Source: Monomorium pharaonis
Lineage: Eukaryota; Arthropoda; Insecta; Hymenoptera; Formicidae
Assembly (NCBI RefSeq): GCF_013373865.1
Contig: NC_050468.1
Span: 23,330,774-23,394,773, forward strand
Reading direction: 5' to 3'
DNA: 64,000 bases
In this document: piece after piece, positions 35,363 through 46,225 of the stretch
Layout: the number at the start of each line of letters is the position of its first letter
How positions within the stretch are numbered: position 1 is the stretch's first letter
The notes under the pieces: model-generated
Database searches by the model: none
What the model saw: only the letters and a program-made list of their open reading frames with translations
Told to the model about the DNA's origin: nothing
Made by a program: the position numbers and the translations under genes

Positions 35363-36934
35363 CATTCACATAAATATGTATAACAATAATAATAGAAGAA
35401 TGACTAAAAATCAATATATGTTAAATAAAAAATTAAAAAAAATTAAACCCGTAATCATCTAGAGTGATTTTGACACCCCAGTAAGGGTCTAAACACAATG
35501 CCAGGCAACAGGTAATAGGAATAGAAATAATGAAAGAGAGAAAGAGAGAAAGAATCTTCTTCTCTCTTTTTTTCTTTCTTTATTTCCTGTTCCTATTGCC
35601 TGTTGCCTGGCATTGTGTTTAGGCCTTAATAGAAAAATAAAGCTCTGTACAATAGTTTTTATTACTACTCAAGAATTCATATCTATTTTTTACTCCTTAC
35701 TTTAAAAAGTATTAAATTTAAATTTATATACATAATCTCAAATAAAATATAAAATAAATAATCTCCCAAAGCTTATACAAAAAAACTGGGTAACTTGGTA
35801 ACTTAGATCAAAAATTCATTAACATAGTTTTCAAACTGTGATTGACCAGAGAAGAGAATAAAGACTTACGCAAGTAAAAGCTACACCAAAAAATAAAAAA
35901 AAAGTTACATTTACAACAGAACAATTCTAACTGAATGGATTACTTTTGCTGATATGAATTCAAGACAAATGACGCAAAGAGCAGATTTGTGCAGCCCTTT
36001 ATCCAACCACCATAGTACAGTATATCAATTCCTGCTTGATGAAAGTAAAAGCTCTTATGCAACGCAATCCCCAACTCCTGGTACATCATTCCCTGCTCAT
36101 GAGACTCAAAGCTGAGGATCTGTATAGCCAATGACTTCATGTAACATATACTACCAAAACAGAACCCGCAGTTCCATGCAGCTTCAATTATTCTGCTCCG
36201 TTGCATCAATGGAAAGCGCATACGTCTGAACAATGACTGTACAAAATAAGAAAAAAACAAAGCATAAATATTTTAGAAATATACACATGGCCCTAGTACA
36301 AATTTTTTTCAAAACTTCCTAAATAATTTTTCAAAATTTCTATATAATTTTATAACTTTATAAAATTGCTTATTCAAATTTTTTATACAAATTAAATTCT
36401 ATACATTTTTCATAAATACTGAGGAAGACTACACATTTTCTTAGAATTTTCATATGTATTATATGTAATTCTGAAATATCATAAAATTGTTCACATTTGT
36501 CACTATATAATTTCTGATAAACTTTTCTAAAATCTAAAAGAATTTAAAGTATCTTTTAAAAGTTATACAATAAGAAATTTAAGAAAAATATTTTATAATT
36601 CACATATCTGAAAAAAAATTTAAGAAAAAACGTACACTTTCACTAGTATCTCCAATTCGTATAAAAATTCGGTGAAAAATATTCACTGGGTAGAATTTAA
36701 AATTTGACATGTTGGACTTACATTAAGGCACTTCTTGTACACCAGATACAACATCACCCAAAATAGGATAAGATGACCCACAAGCATGTCAATGTCCCGT
36801 ACCTTCGTGTCGTTCGGGTAACGCGAGCCGATGGCTTGCTTATTCCATAAATTTGGGAGAAATGGCATAAATTTTGTTGGGTCGAGCAGAGAATACAGAC
36901 CGACAGCCCAGTTATTCGCTGCCTGTTCATACAT
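34125..36934 (-). CDS. Ceramide synthase 1-like TLC-domain protein lacking the His-His motif
   Basis: Six exons on the minus strand (36934-36722, 36236-35944, 35299-35150, 35073-34959, 34524-34347, 34252-34125) join in phase to 358 residues, close to the ~350 of CERS1. Several hydrophobic segments span about 48-64 to 285. Resemblance to CERS1 is local but ordered: RSRIIEAAWNCGFCFG near 84-99, LHKSFYFHQ near 130-138 followed by GGWIKG (the SFYxH...WRKD block), and a later TWIYLYLHYVP block. Ceramide synthases N-acylate sphingoid bases in the ER membrane. Here the invariant HH aligns to Ala159-Ser160 and the HDxxD motif to Tyr182-Lys-Thr-Ile-Asp186, so catalysis is doubtful. The Lys-rich C-terminus (KRHKEFLKKYRTKKAKK) faces the cytosol by inference. 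Start chosen at MYEQ, the first in-frame Met; two short upstream ORFs precede it. Family assignment by memory of CERS1, moderately sure. Confidence 0.6.
34347..34524 (-). CDS. CERS1-like coding exon 5
   Basis: Acceptor tgcaattag, donor TT|GTAAGT. Residues 258-317: last hydrophobic stretch (VLLKFIGHMKTIHWLEICLF), PPPTQEAIELAG, then a Lys-rich helix. Confidence 0.65.
34525..34958 (-). other. CERS1-like intron 4 with (TA)n
   Basis: 434 bp, containing a (TA)n run of about 48 bp at 34593-34640; otherwise nothing seen. Confidence 0.8.
34593..34640. repeat. (TA)n microsatellite
   Basis: About 24 TA units. Confidence 0.97.
34959..35073 (-). CDS. CERS1-like coding exon 4
   Basis: Acceptor tttccatag, donor TCG|GTAGGA; separated from exon 3 by a 76-bp intron. 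Residues 219-257 (WIYLYLHYVPTSMLW, then TEPGLWLWFAAECLDS). Confidence 0.6.
35150..35299 (-). CDS. CERS1-like coding exon 3
   Basis: Acceptor gtatgtttcag, donor TTG|GTTAGT. Residues 169-219, two hydrophobic segments (STFLMYKTIDIVIVNVCRIL and SKLLFLIHCLTW). A second acceptor 6 nt further in (TATAG|G) would also keep the frame. Confidence 0.6.
35322..35360. repeat. (TA)n microsatellite
   Basis: About 19 TA units just beyond the exon 3 acceptor. Confidence 0.97.
35484..35626. mobile_element. Palindromic MITE inside CERS1-like intron 2
   Basis: Near-perfect inverted arms (AAACACAATGCCAGGCAACA and its complement, extended by a GAAAGA-rich centre) form a long hairpin. TA dinucleotides at 35482-35483 and 35627-35628 flank ends AAGGGTCTAAAC and AGGCCTAAAC. 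Non-coding, Tc1/mariner-like by its TA site. The few arm mismatches suggest it is relatively young. Confidence 0.8.
35944..36236 (-). CDS. CERS1-like coding exon 2
   Basis: Acceptor ttttgtacag, donor AAAA|GTAATC (weak). Residues 72-169: the region matching the start of the TLC domain, including the SFYFH and GGWIKG blocks. The His-His pair expected right after GGWIKG is replaced by CTNLLFASFVLN. Confidence 0.65.
36237..36721 (-). other. CERS1-like intron 1
   Basis: 485 bp, AT-rich, nothing recognised. Confidence 0.8.
36722..36934 (-). CDS. CERS1-like coding exon 1
   Basis: 71 codons from MYEQAANNWAVGLYS to KKCLN, donor AAT|GTAAGT. The frame stays open upstream to a TAA at 37034-37036 without another ATG, so the exon carries 5'UTR beyond 36934; an alternative upstream coding exon cannot be excluded. 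Contains the first membrane segment (MLVGHLILFWVMLYLVY). Confidence 0.6.
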
Positions 36935-37200
36935 ATTTTTTATTGCCTGGCAGTGATGCGGCAAAGGCGTAACATTGTCAACGAAATACTTAACGAGTGG
37001 TACCGCGCTGATAATAACACTCAAATTTATTTTTTATTTGCCCATTATTACGCACTCAGAGCTCAGAGCAACCTTCCCGGCCTTCATCTTAAGATTATTG
37101 TGGATTATTGTGGGCTGTTAAAAAACCTCCGTACATTACCGCCATTACATTTATTTTCGAAACTGGTACTACGTAGCACGCCCATTTTGTGACCTTGTCG
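36935..37200 (-). promoter_or_regulatory. CERS1-like 5'UTR and probable promoter region
   Basis: Sequence upstream of the proposed start is less AT-rich and contains short upstream ORFs, starting at about 37189 and 37091, each closed before the main ATG. The transcription start was not identified. Confidence 0.3.
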
Positions 37201-40200
37201 ATAAAATCGATGGGTCGAAAAGTAAATGTGGTTCGAGTTTGTGCTATAAGCAGAATGACAGAGGTAGAGAATTGGGCGTGAAATATAAAGTAATTATTTT
37301 GAATAAAAAATTATACTTACATACACACACATTAACCTTCTCTACAAAAATAATGATACTTATATTTTTTAAGAATGAATATTTATATTAATAAATTAAA
37401 ACATCTACTTAATTACTACTTATTTTTATTCAGCATTCAAAATTTGATTGTATAATAGTTGTCTTAAGTTTGAATTTAAAAAATATATATATATTATTTC
37501 TTTTACGACGGAGCATTTGTATATGGCGCAATTCAAAAATGTGTATTTTTTAATATCATAGATGCCTTAAATTTAATTTAATCAATAATATACCGGATTA
37601 ATTGTAACAATTGTAAATATCTTATAGGGCAGACATTTATTCAAATAAATATTGCAAAATTAAATAAGAATGCACACATAATTTGTCCATTTCAAAAATT
37701 AAAAATTTGTAATTGCATAAACTTTAGTTCTTGTTGATACTTTTATACTTTATAATCAATGTGTTTTAAATAATATTCTTAAATTAATATTTTTAATTTA
37801 ATAAATTTTAACTTTTGTGTGTGTGTGTGTGAAAAAGAAAATAGTAGATAATGGGCGTGTAAGTAATTAATTTATTACTATTCCCAGATTATACAAGAGC
37901 GTAGACATTTTATAAATACCATACAAGTATCTCAAAGATCCACAAAGTGCACACATTTAATCTGCACACCTCAGTGTTGGTACCATCTACTAAAGCCAGC
38001 GTGTATTTCGCTGAAATTAAGCTTCTTTAACAGCATTGCATTTATCGCATTATAAAATCAAGGCAATTTGTTGCCAACTATCTAATTCCAATACAATTAA
38101 TTTATATGAAGCTAAAAAATACCAAAATAATAGATGCACTCGTATATCTTAACATATTAGGATGATTATTAAACACTTTGCAAAAATTTAATTGAATCAC
38201 TTTTTAATTATTTCATGTAGAGTACAAAACGAAGAAAGGACAAAATATTGTATGCGGCAATATTTTGATTTTATAGAAAACATCTTGCATAACACAAAGA
38301 TTGCAATTGCATCGCTCCCAATGAATTTAGTTATACAAAAAAGAACTCCCTCAGAATATAAGTTTTGCATCAACATTAAATGATTTATAAAGCGATTCTC
38401 TCCCACACACATTTCTCAAAATCTTGAGAGAGTAATAATTAAATTTCTCACACATTTCTCAAAATCTTGAGAGTAATAATTAAATTTCTGACTTTGCGTT
38501 TAACAATAATAGTAAAAATCTGATATTATATTCCAATTAGACACTTTGCATAACTTCAAGTATCAAATATTCATTATCAGTAATATCTAGATTAACGCCA
38601 TTTTTTGAGTAACGATCCCTATTCCACATGAAAAGTCAATCATTATCGCAACATGGATACTTGTATTCTAATTACATTACTATGTTGCACATGTATTAAT
38701 TATGATCCATAAGCAATCATAATTTATACAACCTCAGGAACTTTCAAATACTCATTAGTTTAATTATTTTGCACAATTTATACCCAATGCGACGATTCTC
38801 CTCGCTTATTAAGCTGCGCAAAACTTTTAAAATAATTATTTCTAATAATTCTTTGATTTTTTACTTAAATTATCGATATGTAAATAATAGCAAATATATC
38901 AATATATGTATGTGCTACGATTTGAAAATCCCTGAAGTACCATATCTTAAGAGAATCATAAAAATATATCTCACACGATGTGGAATGAATATAAAAATCA
39001 CTCTTAACATAACTTAATTCTTAATTTATTTAACGCATAGCGAGTCAATTGCATAATCATGAAAAACTTAAATATTTTGAAAACCTATTAAAAGGCTTTT
39101 CTGAAACGCTTTCCTTTTATTCCACAAAAAAAACGAAGATACACGCTTTTCGAAAAATTTCAAATCAGTGACGCAGTAAAAATTCGCGAATCATCGTCTT
39201 ACCATTACTGTTCCTTTTTTTTTTTAATTACGTTAAACGTTTAAGATTTTCACAATTTTGCGCGGCTTATGAATGCAAATTACGTTGAAACATAAATGCC
39301 TCAACAGATATGGCACCGTATCTATAATTTATTTTACGTATTTTTATATACACATACACATAAAAGTATATACAAAAGAAAAACAAAATAAACTCGAAAC
39401 ACAAATGTAAGGTAGAATATACAGTATATCTAAATATAGAAAGATTTATCTCCTTTTAGAATTATACCATTTATTAGAAATAATTTGTGTTACTCGAAAA
39501 TCGTTGTAACAGTAACGATTTTCTTCCGTCACGTGTTTTTTCTTTTGTCCATTTCTATAACTTATTTTACAAATTTAAAAAAATCCTTAACTATAAATTA
39601 TACAAATCCGATGCGCAAAATCAATAATCATTCGGGTTTCTAATGATATCAACGCGTCGGGAAAGCATCTCACCGGCTCTATGTACACTGCAATTCATAG
39701 ATTATATGAATTCTAAACAGCGTCCCAAATTCTATCGGTTTCGAAATATCTGCGCACCGATCAACGTGCCATTCTTTTTTTATCTACGACTTAAAAACGA
39801 TCGCGAATGAATATATTCACAACTCACGTAACTTGAAAATTAAACGATATTTTTATTAACTTACGTAGAAATAAATAATCATAAAGCGCTAAGATATATG
39901 TATACATATATATACATACACATATGTATGTATATATACATGTAAACACACACGCACACACTCACTAACGTCGGTCGCCGCCGTCGTATCGGATACAATT
40001 CAATAATAATTCGCTCGCAAAAACGAAACTGCAACGGCTTCTACTTTACACAAATTTCAAGACGTATAGTTTGTACAATCTTACTCAGCCGCTAGGTTCA
40101 AAATGCACTTCTTTCGATGTAGCAATATTTACAATAATTCAGAGGTAATTCGGTACTTCAATTACAAACCACTAGTCATGACTTATGTTACAATAAATCG

Positions 40201-41442
40201 CGTATGTTATAAAATAACATCCAACGATAGTATATATACATGAATTATTTCAACTCTGATTTTTTTTCATATAATTTACAAATAGGTTTTAAAGATGTCC
40301 AAATGTTTAACAATATTTTTATAGTCTATATCCTCGAGATATCGATATATCATTTAATTTTATTTAGATAGTAACACTTGTTATATACGACAGCATTTAA
40401 ATATATATATTCACAGAGCAATAAAACACCAACCTTTATGAATTATTTTTAAGTAAATTATTTTAGCAATTTCTGTATTGTTGACAGTTTCTGCATCGAT
40501 AGGAAATCTATTATTTCCAAATTGTACTTTTTCTGCAAGCATGAAATAAAATAACAAATTTATTTCAATTTTAACTCTTTAAATCCAAAAATAAAAAGTG
40601 TGAATAGTAAAGAATTATTTTTAACAACGCGATGCTTCATCAAAAAAAAAAAAAATTATATGAGAAAATGCGATCTAGGATGTGATTTAGGTAAGAGTGA
40701 TGTAAACTACATAATTTCCACGCTAAAATGTGTCTTTACATACGAGATTTTTGTTTTATCATCATCTTCATATCTCTCTTCCATAGTCGACACACACATG
40801 CATACATTTAATTCTATTACTAGAAACATAATAATGCTCCATGCGCAATAATCACAAAGAAATGATTTACGTTATATTTAAGTAATCACATCCGTTCATG
40901 ATTTTAGATTCTTCTCATTTCGTTTAAGTGAATTCGACTACCGATGTGAAAACCATCATTAAAAGCAGAAAAGAATCAAATATTAATGTCCTCATGATGT
41001 CAAAACTAATGCGAATCTCGAGATATCTCATCTCAATTCTCTTAATCTTTGAGAACTGATAGTATTATTTTTATTTTTTTGTTCGAAATTCTACATGTTC
41101 AACGACAATTTATTGTCTTGTAGTGCGTCTGAAATTAACGTAACTTTATCATTTACATAAACTGAGCGCATGGACAGCGTACTTCAATCGCAACAAGTTG
41201 TAAAATAACTAATGGATTGATACCGAGTTATCTCAATGATGAGAAGTCCCTTCGCGATTCACTCAAGTCCCTTGCGACTTCCTGAATTTCCGATGAACTC
41301 AGGAAACCGCGAGTGTCGACGAGATCGATTACGAGGCAAGGACGTGAGATCTGTTCGGGGTGTCAACTGACACGATGACAATCGATGACGCGCAGGCGAC
41401 GACGATAGTGATGACGGTAGTAACGGTGATACTGGCGACGAA
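37201..41442. other. Non-coding stretch between CERS1-like and MID1IP1-like genes
   Basis: No supportable coding exon. Its right part probably contains the 3'UTR of the minus-strand MID1IP1-like gene (candidate signal AATAAA at 41114-41109, minus). Contains a 43-bp tandem duplication at 38406-38489. Confidence 0.5.
38406..38489. repeat. 43-bp tandem duplication
   Basis: Two adjacent copies starting CACACATTTCTCAAAATCTT, the second 2 bp shorter. Confidence 0.9.
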
Positions 41443-42094
41443 TCAGACCTGCCCGCCGACGTCGGCTTGGTACCGCAACGTCAGATACTCCGCTGCCTCC
41501 GTCATACGGGCGATGCTGCTGTGGAGGCCGCGCAGATGACGCTTGAAGTTTTCGGCGGCGATGCTCGCCAGGTCCACGCACTCCTCACCTTCCAAGCCGC
41601 TGTCGATCTCGATGCCGTTCTCGGAGTCCGAGTCGGAGGTCCAGGCGATCGAGGACGCGCTCTGCACGCTCTGCATCGACGTGGTGCTGGGACAACGTAC
41701 GTGGCCAAGTCTGCCGTTCACAGACGCCATCGGATGATGGTGCACCAACTCGGCGGACGGACTACCGACTGGATGGCTTTTGATCGGCGTCTGATCGTCC
41801 GCCACAGTAGGTTGCGGTTCCTGCGACCATAGCAGCTCGATCTTCATCTGATTGATGATGTTGTAGAGGCGGTACAGATCGGTGTTGGCTAGGGTATCCT
41901 TCACCGTACAGCCGCGTTTGCCCTTCATGCAGATCGTGTCGCCTGCATCACCTACGGATAGGTCCAGCAGGCGGCTAGGCACCAGGATGGTGTCCTCCAT
42001 CTCGCTCACGGTGCGCACGAATTTCTCCATGCTGTTCAGAATGCTGGCATTGCTGAACTCCGGCTCGTCGTGCCGGGCGATCCTTCGTAAACTC
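41443..42094 (-). CDS. MID1IP1/Spot14-family protein, terminal exon
   Basis: Acceptor ttttttgttgcag precedes this 652-nt exon; stop TGA at 41445-41443. It gives 216 residues plus a split first codon. Seen: NASILNSMEKFVRTVSEMED with ILVPSRLLDLSVGD (family N-terminal block), LYRLYNIINQMKIELLW (second helix), a variable Pro/Ser and Asp/Ser-rich linker, then FKRHLRGLHSSIARMTEAAE and LTLRYQADVG (conserved C-terminal block). In vertebrates MID1IP1 binds MID1, and with Spot14 it promotes acetyl-CoA carboxylase polymerisation and lipogenesis; a similar role here is inference. GC-rich coding sequence in an AT-rich setting. A GC-rich shadow frame runs on the plus strand. Confidence 0.9.
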
Positions 42095-42252
42095 CTGCAA
42101 CAAAAAATTATTTTCCGTTCTTTTAACATGTTTCAAGATACGCGATATCTCGTGTTTTAAAGAGTAAATAGAAACTTTTATTTTAACATGCTCTTCAATG
42201 GCGAAAATAAATTAGACAAGAAAGCAAAATATATTTGATATAATCTGTATTG

Positions 42253-42545
42253 CACCGAAAAAAAAATTCCATTAAATATACAATCTTATAGTCCAGTAAA
42301 TCTTATTGGATCGGCGATTAAGCTTATACATGTGAGAAGTCCTGTAAAAATAACGCGACTATTTGTTAAAACCTAATCTAACCTAAACCTGCATTGTCAA
42401 CCGAATCCTCTAAATAATATTGTATGCAGTCATGTAAAAAGTACAGGAGTATCTTCTATTGATTTAACCTTATACATCTTACTGAAACAATACAGTAAAA
42501 TTTACTGGACTCTTCCATACAATTAACCAAAGGTTTTTCTCAATG
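42253..42545. mobile_element. Palindromic MITE
   Basis: Inverted ends (CACCGAAAAAAAA left; CATTGAGAAAAA as complement of the right), with the shared inverted internal word GTCCAGTAAATYTTA near 42290 and 42490. Ends resemble those at 55761-55970. Confidence 0.55.
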
Positions 42546-42958
42546 TATATAATAGTTCTTCCCCGTTTTGCAATAAGCAGAAATGATTGAAACTAAATTC
42601 GCTATCGTAAAGGTATTGTAATTTTTCTTCAGGAGTCGTGTAGAATAAAGTCGGCCGTACATGGACAAGTAAACTTATTAAGTACACTTATCAAGTCAAC
42701 TGGAACGTATGTACTGTCTTTGCAATAAATGTGCAGTTTTGTCATCATAGACATACAGACAAACTTTGCACAAGCGTTTGCTTGTGCAAATATGTATATG
42801 TGCAGCTTGTAAAAGTAATTATTTGAAACATACACCAAAAGATTGCTCTTTAACTAGGGTTAAAAATGTAGCGATGGTAATAAAAAAAGCAATTGAAAAC
42901 AATTGTTTTATAAAAACAGATTTTTAAAAATATATAAGTATAAAACAGAGTTGTTTAA

Positions 42959-43805
42959 AGGGGGAAACTCATGTAAATCAAATTTTAGCAATTTTTTTAT
43001 TGCTTAAATTTATAGGAAATTTTCCATAAAATATGAAAAAAAAAAGTAGAAACCGATTTGAGAGTTCCTTCTATGTTATTTTCGTCGAAAAGTAAACTGT
43101 CGAATTGGGCGAAGCACTCAGGTAGACGAGTCGGAAACTCAGCCTTTCAATCCCTTTGTAATAAATGTTGACCTGGCTGTGTTAGAAGAAACCGAAAGAG
43201 AAACAGGAATATCGGCCCTGGAATCGCAGATTAGCAAAAAAATGCGGTAAGTTAAAATAAACTACGATTTTTTCACGACTTTTGTGACTCAAACTTTAAA
43301 CGCGTTTTTCTCGAAACGCAAAATTTCACACGCCGTGCAACGTAACTCAAAAGCTAATTGTTCGATCTTTATGAAATTTGGCATAAATATTCTATAGATA
43401 ATTGGCCACATGAAATTCTCCGATTTTTTATTTTTTAATTTAAAAGTTGTTATTAACAATTGTTAAAAAAAAGAAAATCTTTTTTTCAAAATTTGCGATT
43501 TTTGCAAATTAGCAAATTTTAATAGAATAAAACTGTCATGTTGTGCGTTTTTGCATAAACTAAAAAACCCATTTTGGTTTTTTTGTTTCAGATTATTTTT
43601 GTGACCTGTACGCTGCACAGCGCATTTTCCGAACATCATTTTCAAGCCGCCATTGCACCGTATTATAAACAATTAAAGTTTAAAAAATATATCTTTTTTA
43701 CATTGTAATGTCCATAAATTGTACCTTAAATTTCAAATAAATCTACGCGTTACATTTTTCGAAAAAAATTCTTGAAAAACAGACTATTTACATGAGTTTC
43801 CCCCC
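42959..43805. mobile_element. TTAA-flanked non-autonomous DNA transposon
   Basis: Flanked by TTAA at 42955-42958 and 43806-43809, with inverted ends GGGGGAAACTCATGTAAAT on both sides (19 bp identical). The interior is mostly AT-rich and non-coding, with one protein-like segment at 43062-43247. Confidence 0.75.
43062..43250 (+). pseudogene. Protein-coding remnant inside the TTAA element
   Basis: A 62-codon open stretch whose second half has real protein character (VDESETQPFNPFVINVDLAV, then EETERETGISALESQISKKM), bounded by an acceptor-like CACTCAG at 43121 and a donor-like GCG|GTAAGT. Probably an exon of a transposon protein or a captured host exon. Family not recognised. Confidence 0.4.
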
Positions 43806-46003
43806 TTAAATAAAAATGTGTAACTATTTTCGTTAATATTAATATTAATTAAGGTGAGCAATTAAAGAGCATGTTTTGTTTCAACATAATTATCTTTATG
43901 CGTAACACCAACTTTGGTCCAAATTTAAACTTTCCACGCCGCTACACACGCTCCAGTTTACTTGAGCAAGCCAGTTTGGTGCAAATATATCAAATGATTT
44001 TTCATTCGATATATTCATATTTGCCCCAATCGCTTGCGCAATTCAAAATAATCGCAGTTTTGTCGTTTATACATGCCAATAAACTAGCGCATGTATATTA
44101 TATAGTTTTACTTGTACGTATGTGACCGGTTTTACATGTTAAAAAATGTTAATATTAAAAATCATGAGTGATACACACAGCACACTAGTAAAAATTCAGT
44201 GTGCATCAGCAATGATAAACATAACAAAAAAATATGATAAAAATAATAAGAAGTTATTTTGGTAACAACGTCTTATTAGATTTTGCAACATTTAAAGATA
44301 TAACATATTACATAAAAAAATAATTTATCGACAATATTAAATTATTCAATTTCATTAATCAAAGTTTTTCATGAGTTGTACCACTATAATTTTTCTTTTT
44401 TAATATGATTTTAACAAATAAAATTCTCGCAAAAAAAAACAAAAATAGTTGTTTCACAATTATTAACATCTCCAATCGAATCGATCGTAAATCATTTATT
44501 AAAATTTCAGGTATTAGCGATCAGAAAGGTCATCTGGATTTTGCGTCTCTTCCACAAACATTCCGCGTTTTTATTAATAAGAGTGACATTGAGATTAACT
44601 GAACATATAAAATGCACGATAGGTGACTAAACTGATCTTTACTCGACGATCGAAAATATTCTGTAGTCAAAACATTACAAAAAGATTATTCGAGCGAACG
44701 TCAGCATCTTGCTTCAGCGTTTTGCTGCGGCAAGAAAGATTTCTCAAACGTCTGTTTTGTATGCGTGCATTTGACAATGGTGGCGTAATAAACGAATATG
44801 ACGCAAGTAAGTCATCAAACAAGTAGTGTTGCACGAGAATGACACTTTAAGAGGAATATCCGGCGATGCCCTCGACTTCGAAGCGATTGCAATTCGATTT
44901 CGTATCTTCGGAAAATGCCTATACCATCACTAATGACTACCGATGTATACAACATCTATGTATACACAACCGAGAAATTGCTGAAACTAAATAGCCGTTA
45001 TTTTGTAATAAGTGAAGAGAATAAAGTGCGACATAAATATTAATACTGTAGTAAAAGTAAGAAAACCCGTCATTTTTATCAATATTCATCAGTTATCAGT
45101 ATACGTATTCAAAAGAAATATTCTGTATTAAAGTAATTCTATCACATAGGACCGGTTTCGTGAATGTCTAAAAGGAGCCCAATTAAATTTTACGTATTCT
45201 TTTTTATACAGTTATCTGCCAAATCTACCGAAAACGCAAATTGGCATCAACTGTTAGGAAGATTGATGTAAAAATATCCTGCATTATTATTTATAACAGT
45301 TAAATTATAATATTGTAGGAATGAAAATTTCCGCAAATCAAATAATTTTTTTAATCGAAGTCTACTTCGTTTTTTTTTTTAATATCTACTTTTTAAATCA
45401 ATACTTTCAGAACTTTTGTTTAACGATAAAACTTTAAAATTTACAAATTACCTATTCTTTTACGGTTTCAATTTTAAAGTGCAAATAAAAGAAGCTTAAC
45501 GTTTCTCGCAAAAGTATGATCCTTAAATGATACAAGCTTACTTTCAAGTTTAATTTTAATAAAGCTTATTTAGATATCAATTAACATTAAAGCTTCATTG
45601 CAAAAAATAATAATAAGCTTAAATAAATCAATAAAATTTTTTTTCTGCACAATAATCTGCATCACACACGATGACTCGCAGATATTGCATAATTAGGGCA
45701 AATCTTTTATTGCCAGTACTCCAAATTGATAAGACAAAATGTTGACTTAACGAATCAATGTTTGCAACTGAATATGATATTGGCATAAATTATTATGTAT
45801 CAGTATAAATTGTATTGTCAGTATAAAATGTGAAAAATGGAATTAAACAAAAATTGTAAATAATTTAATTAAACTTAATTTTATCTTAATAAAATTTTTG
45901 AAAGATAAATTATATACATATTTTTTAAAAATAATTTTTTAAGAAAAAAAGATTTTTTCTTTGTCTAAAAACACATAACAGAATAAAGATATTATCTCTC
46001 TCT

Positions 46004-46225
46004 TTGAATTGTTTAAATGCAATTGAAATCTTTCCATCTGAAGAGTTATCATCAAAAGAAGATAGAGATTTTATCAAAAGTGAAACTGCTAGATTGTATC
46101 GAATGAAGAAGTGCAAAAAGCTTTCGAATGGGTTTATTGACGTCGTAAACAACAGCGATATTGTCCATCTTATCGCCACTTCGCAAAGAAAGGAATTAAT
46201 AGAAGCGGCGATTCCGCTTCGTTAG
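46004..46225 (+). CDS. Unrecognised 73-codon frame, doubtful
   Basis: ATG to TAG with balanced composition (PSEELSSKEDRDFIKSET, NGFIDVVNNSDIVHLIATSQ) unlike the neighbouring AT-rich noise. No family recognised. Could be a relic of a mobile-element protein or chance. Confidence 0.15.
   Translation: MNCLNAIEIFPSEELSSKEDRDFIKSETARLYRMKKCKKLSNGFIDVVNNSDIVHLIATSQRKELIEAAIPLR

Larger units (their letters stand above)
35300..35943 (-). other. CERS1-like intron 2
   Basis: 644 bp. Holds a (TA)n run (35322-35360), a 143-bp palindromic MITE (35484-35626) and an 11-nt candidate microexon (35870-35880). I looked for a codon pair for His-His and found none. Confidence 0.75.

Noticed and set aside
36683..36721. 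Extension of CERS1-like exon 1 past KKCLN
   Set aside because: Sequence after a perfect GTAAGT donor; the next exon joins in phase at 36722.
41467..41832. 121-codon plus-strand frame
   Set aside because: GC-rich shadow of the MID1IP1-like exon on the opposite strand.
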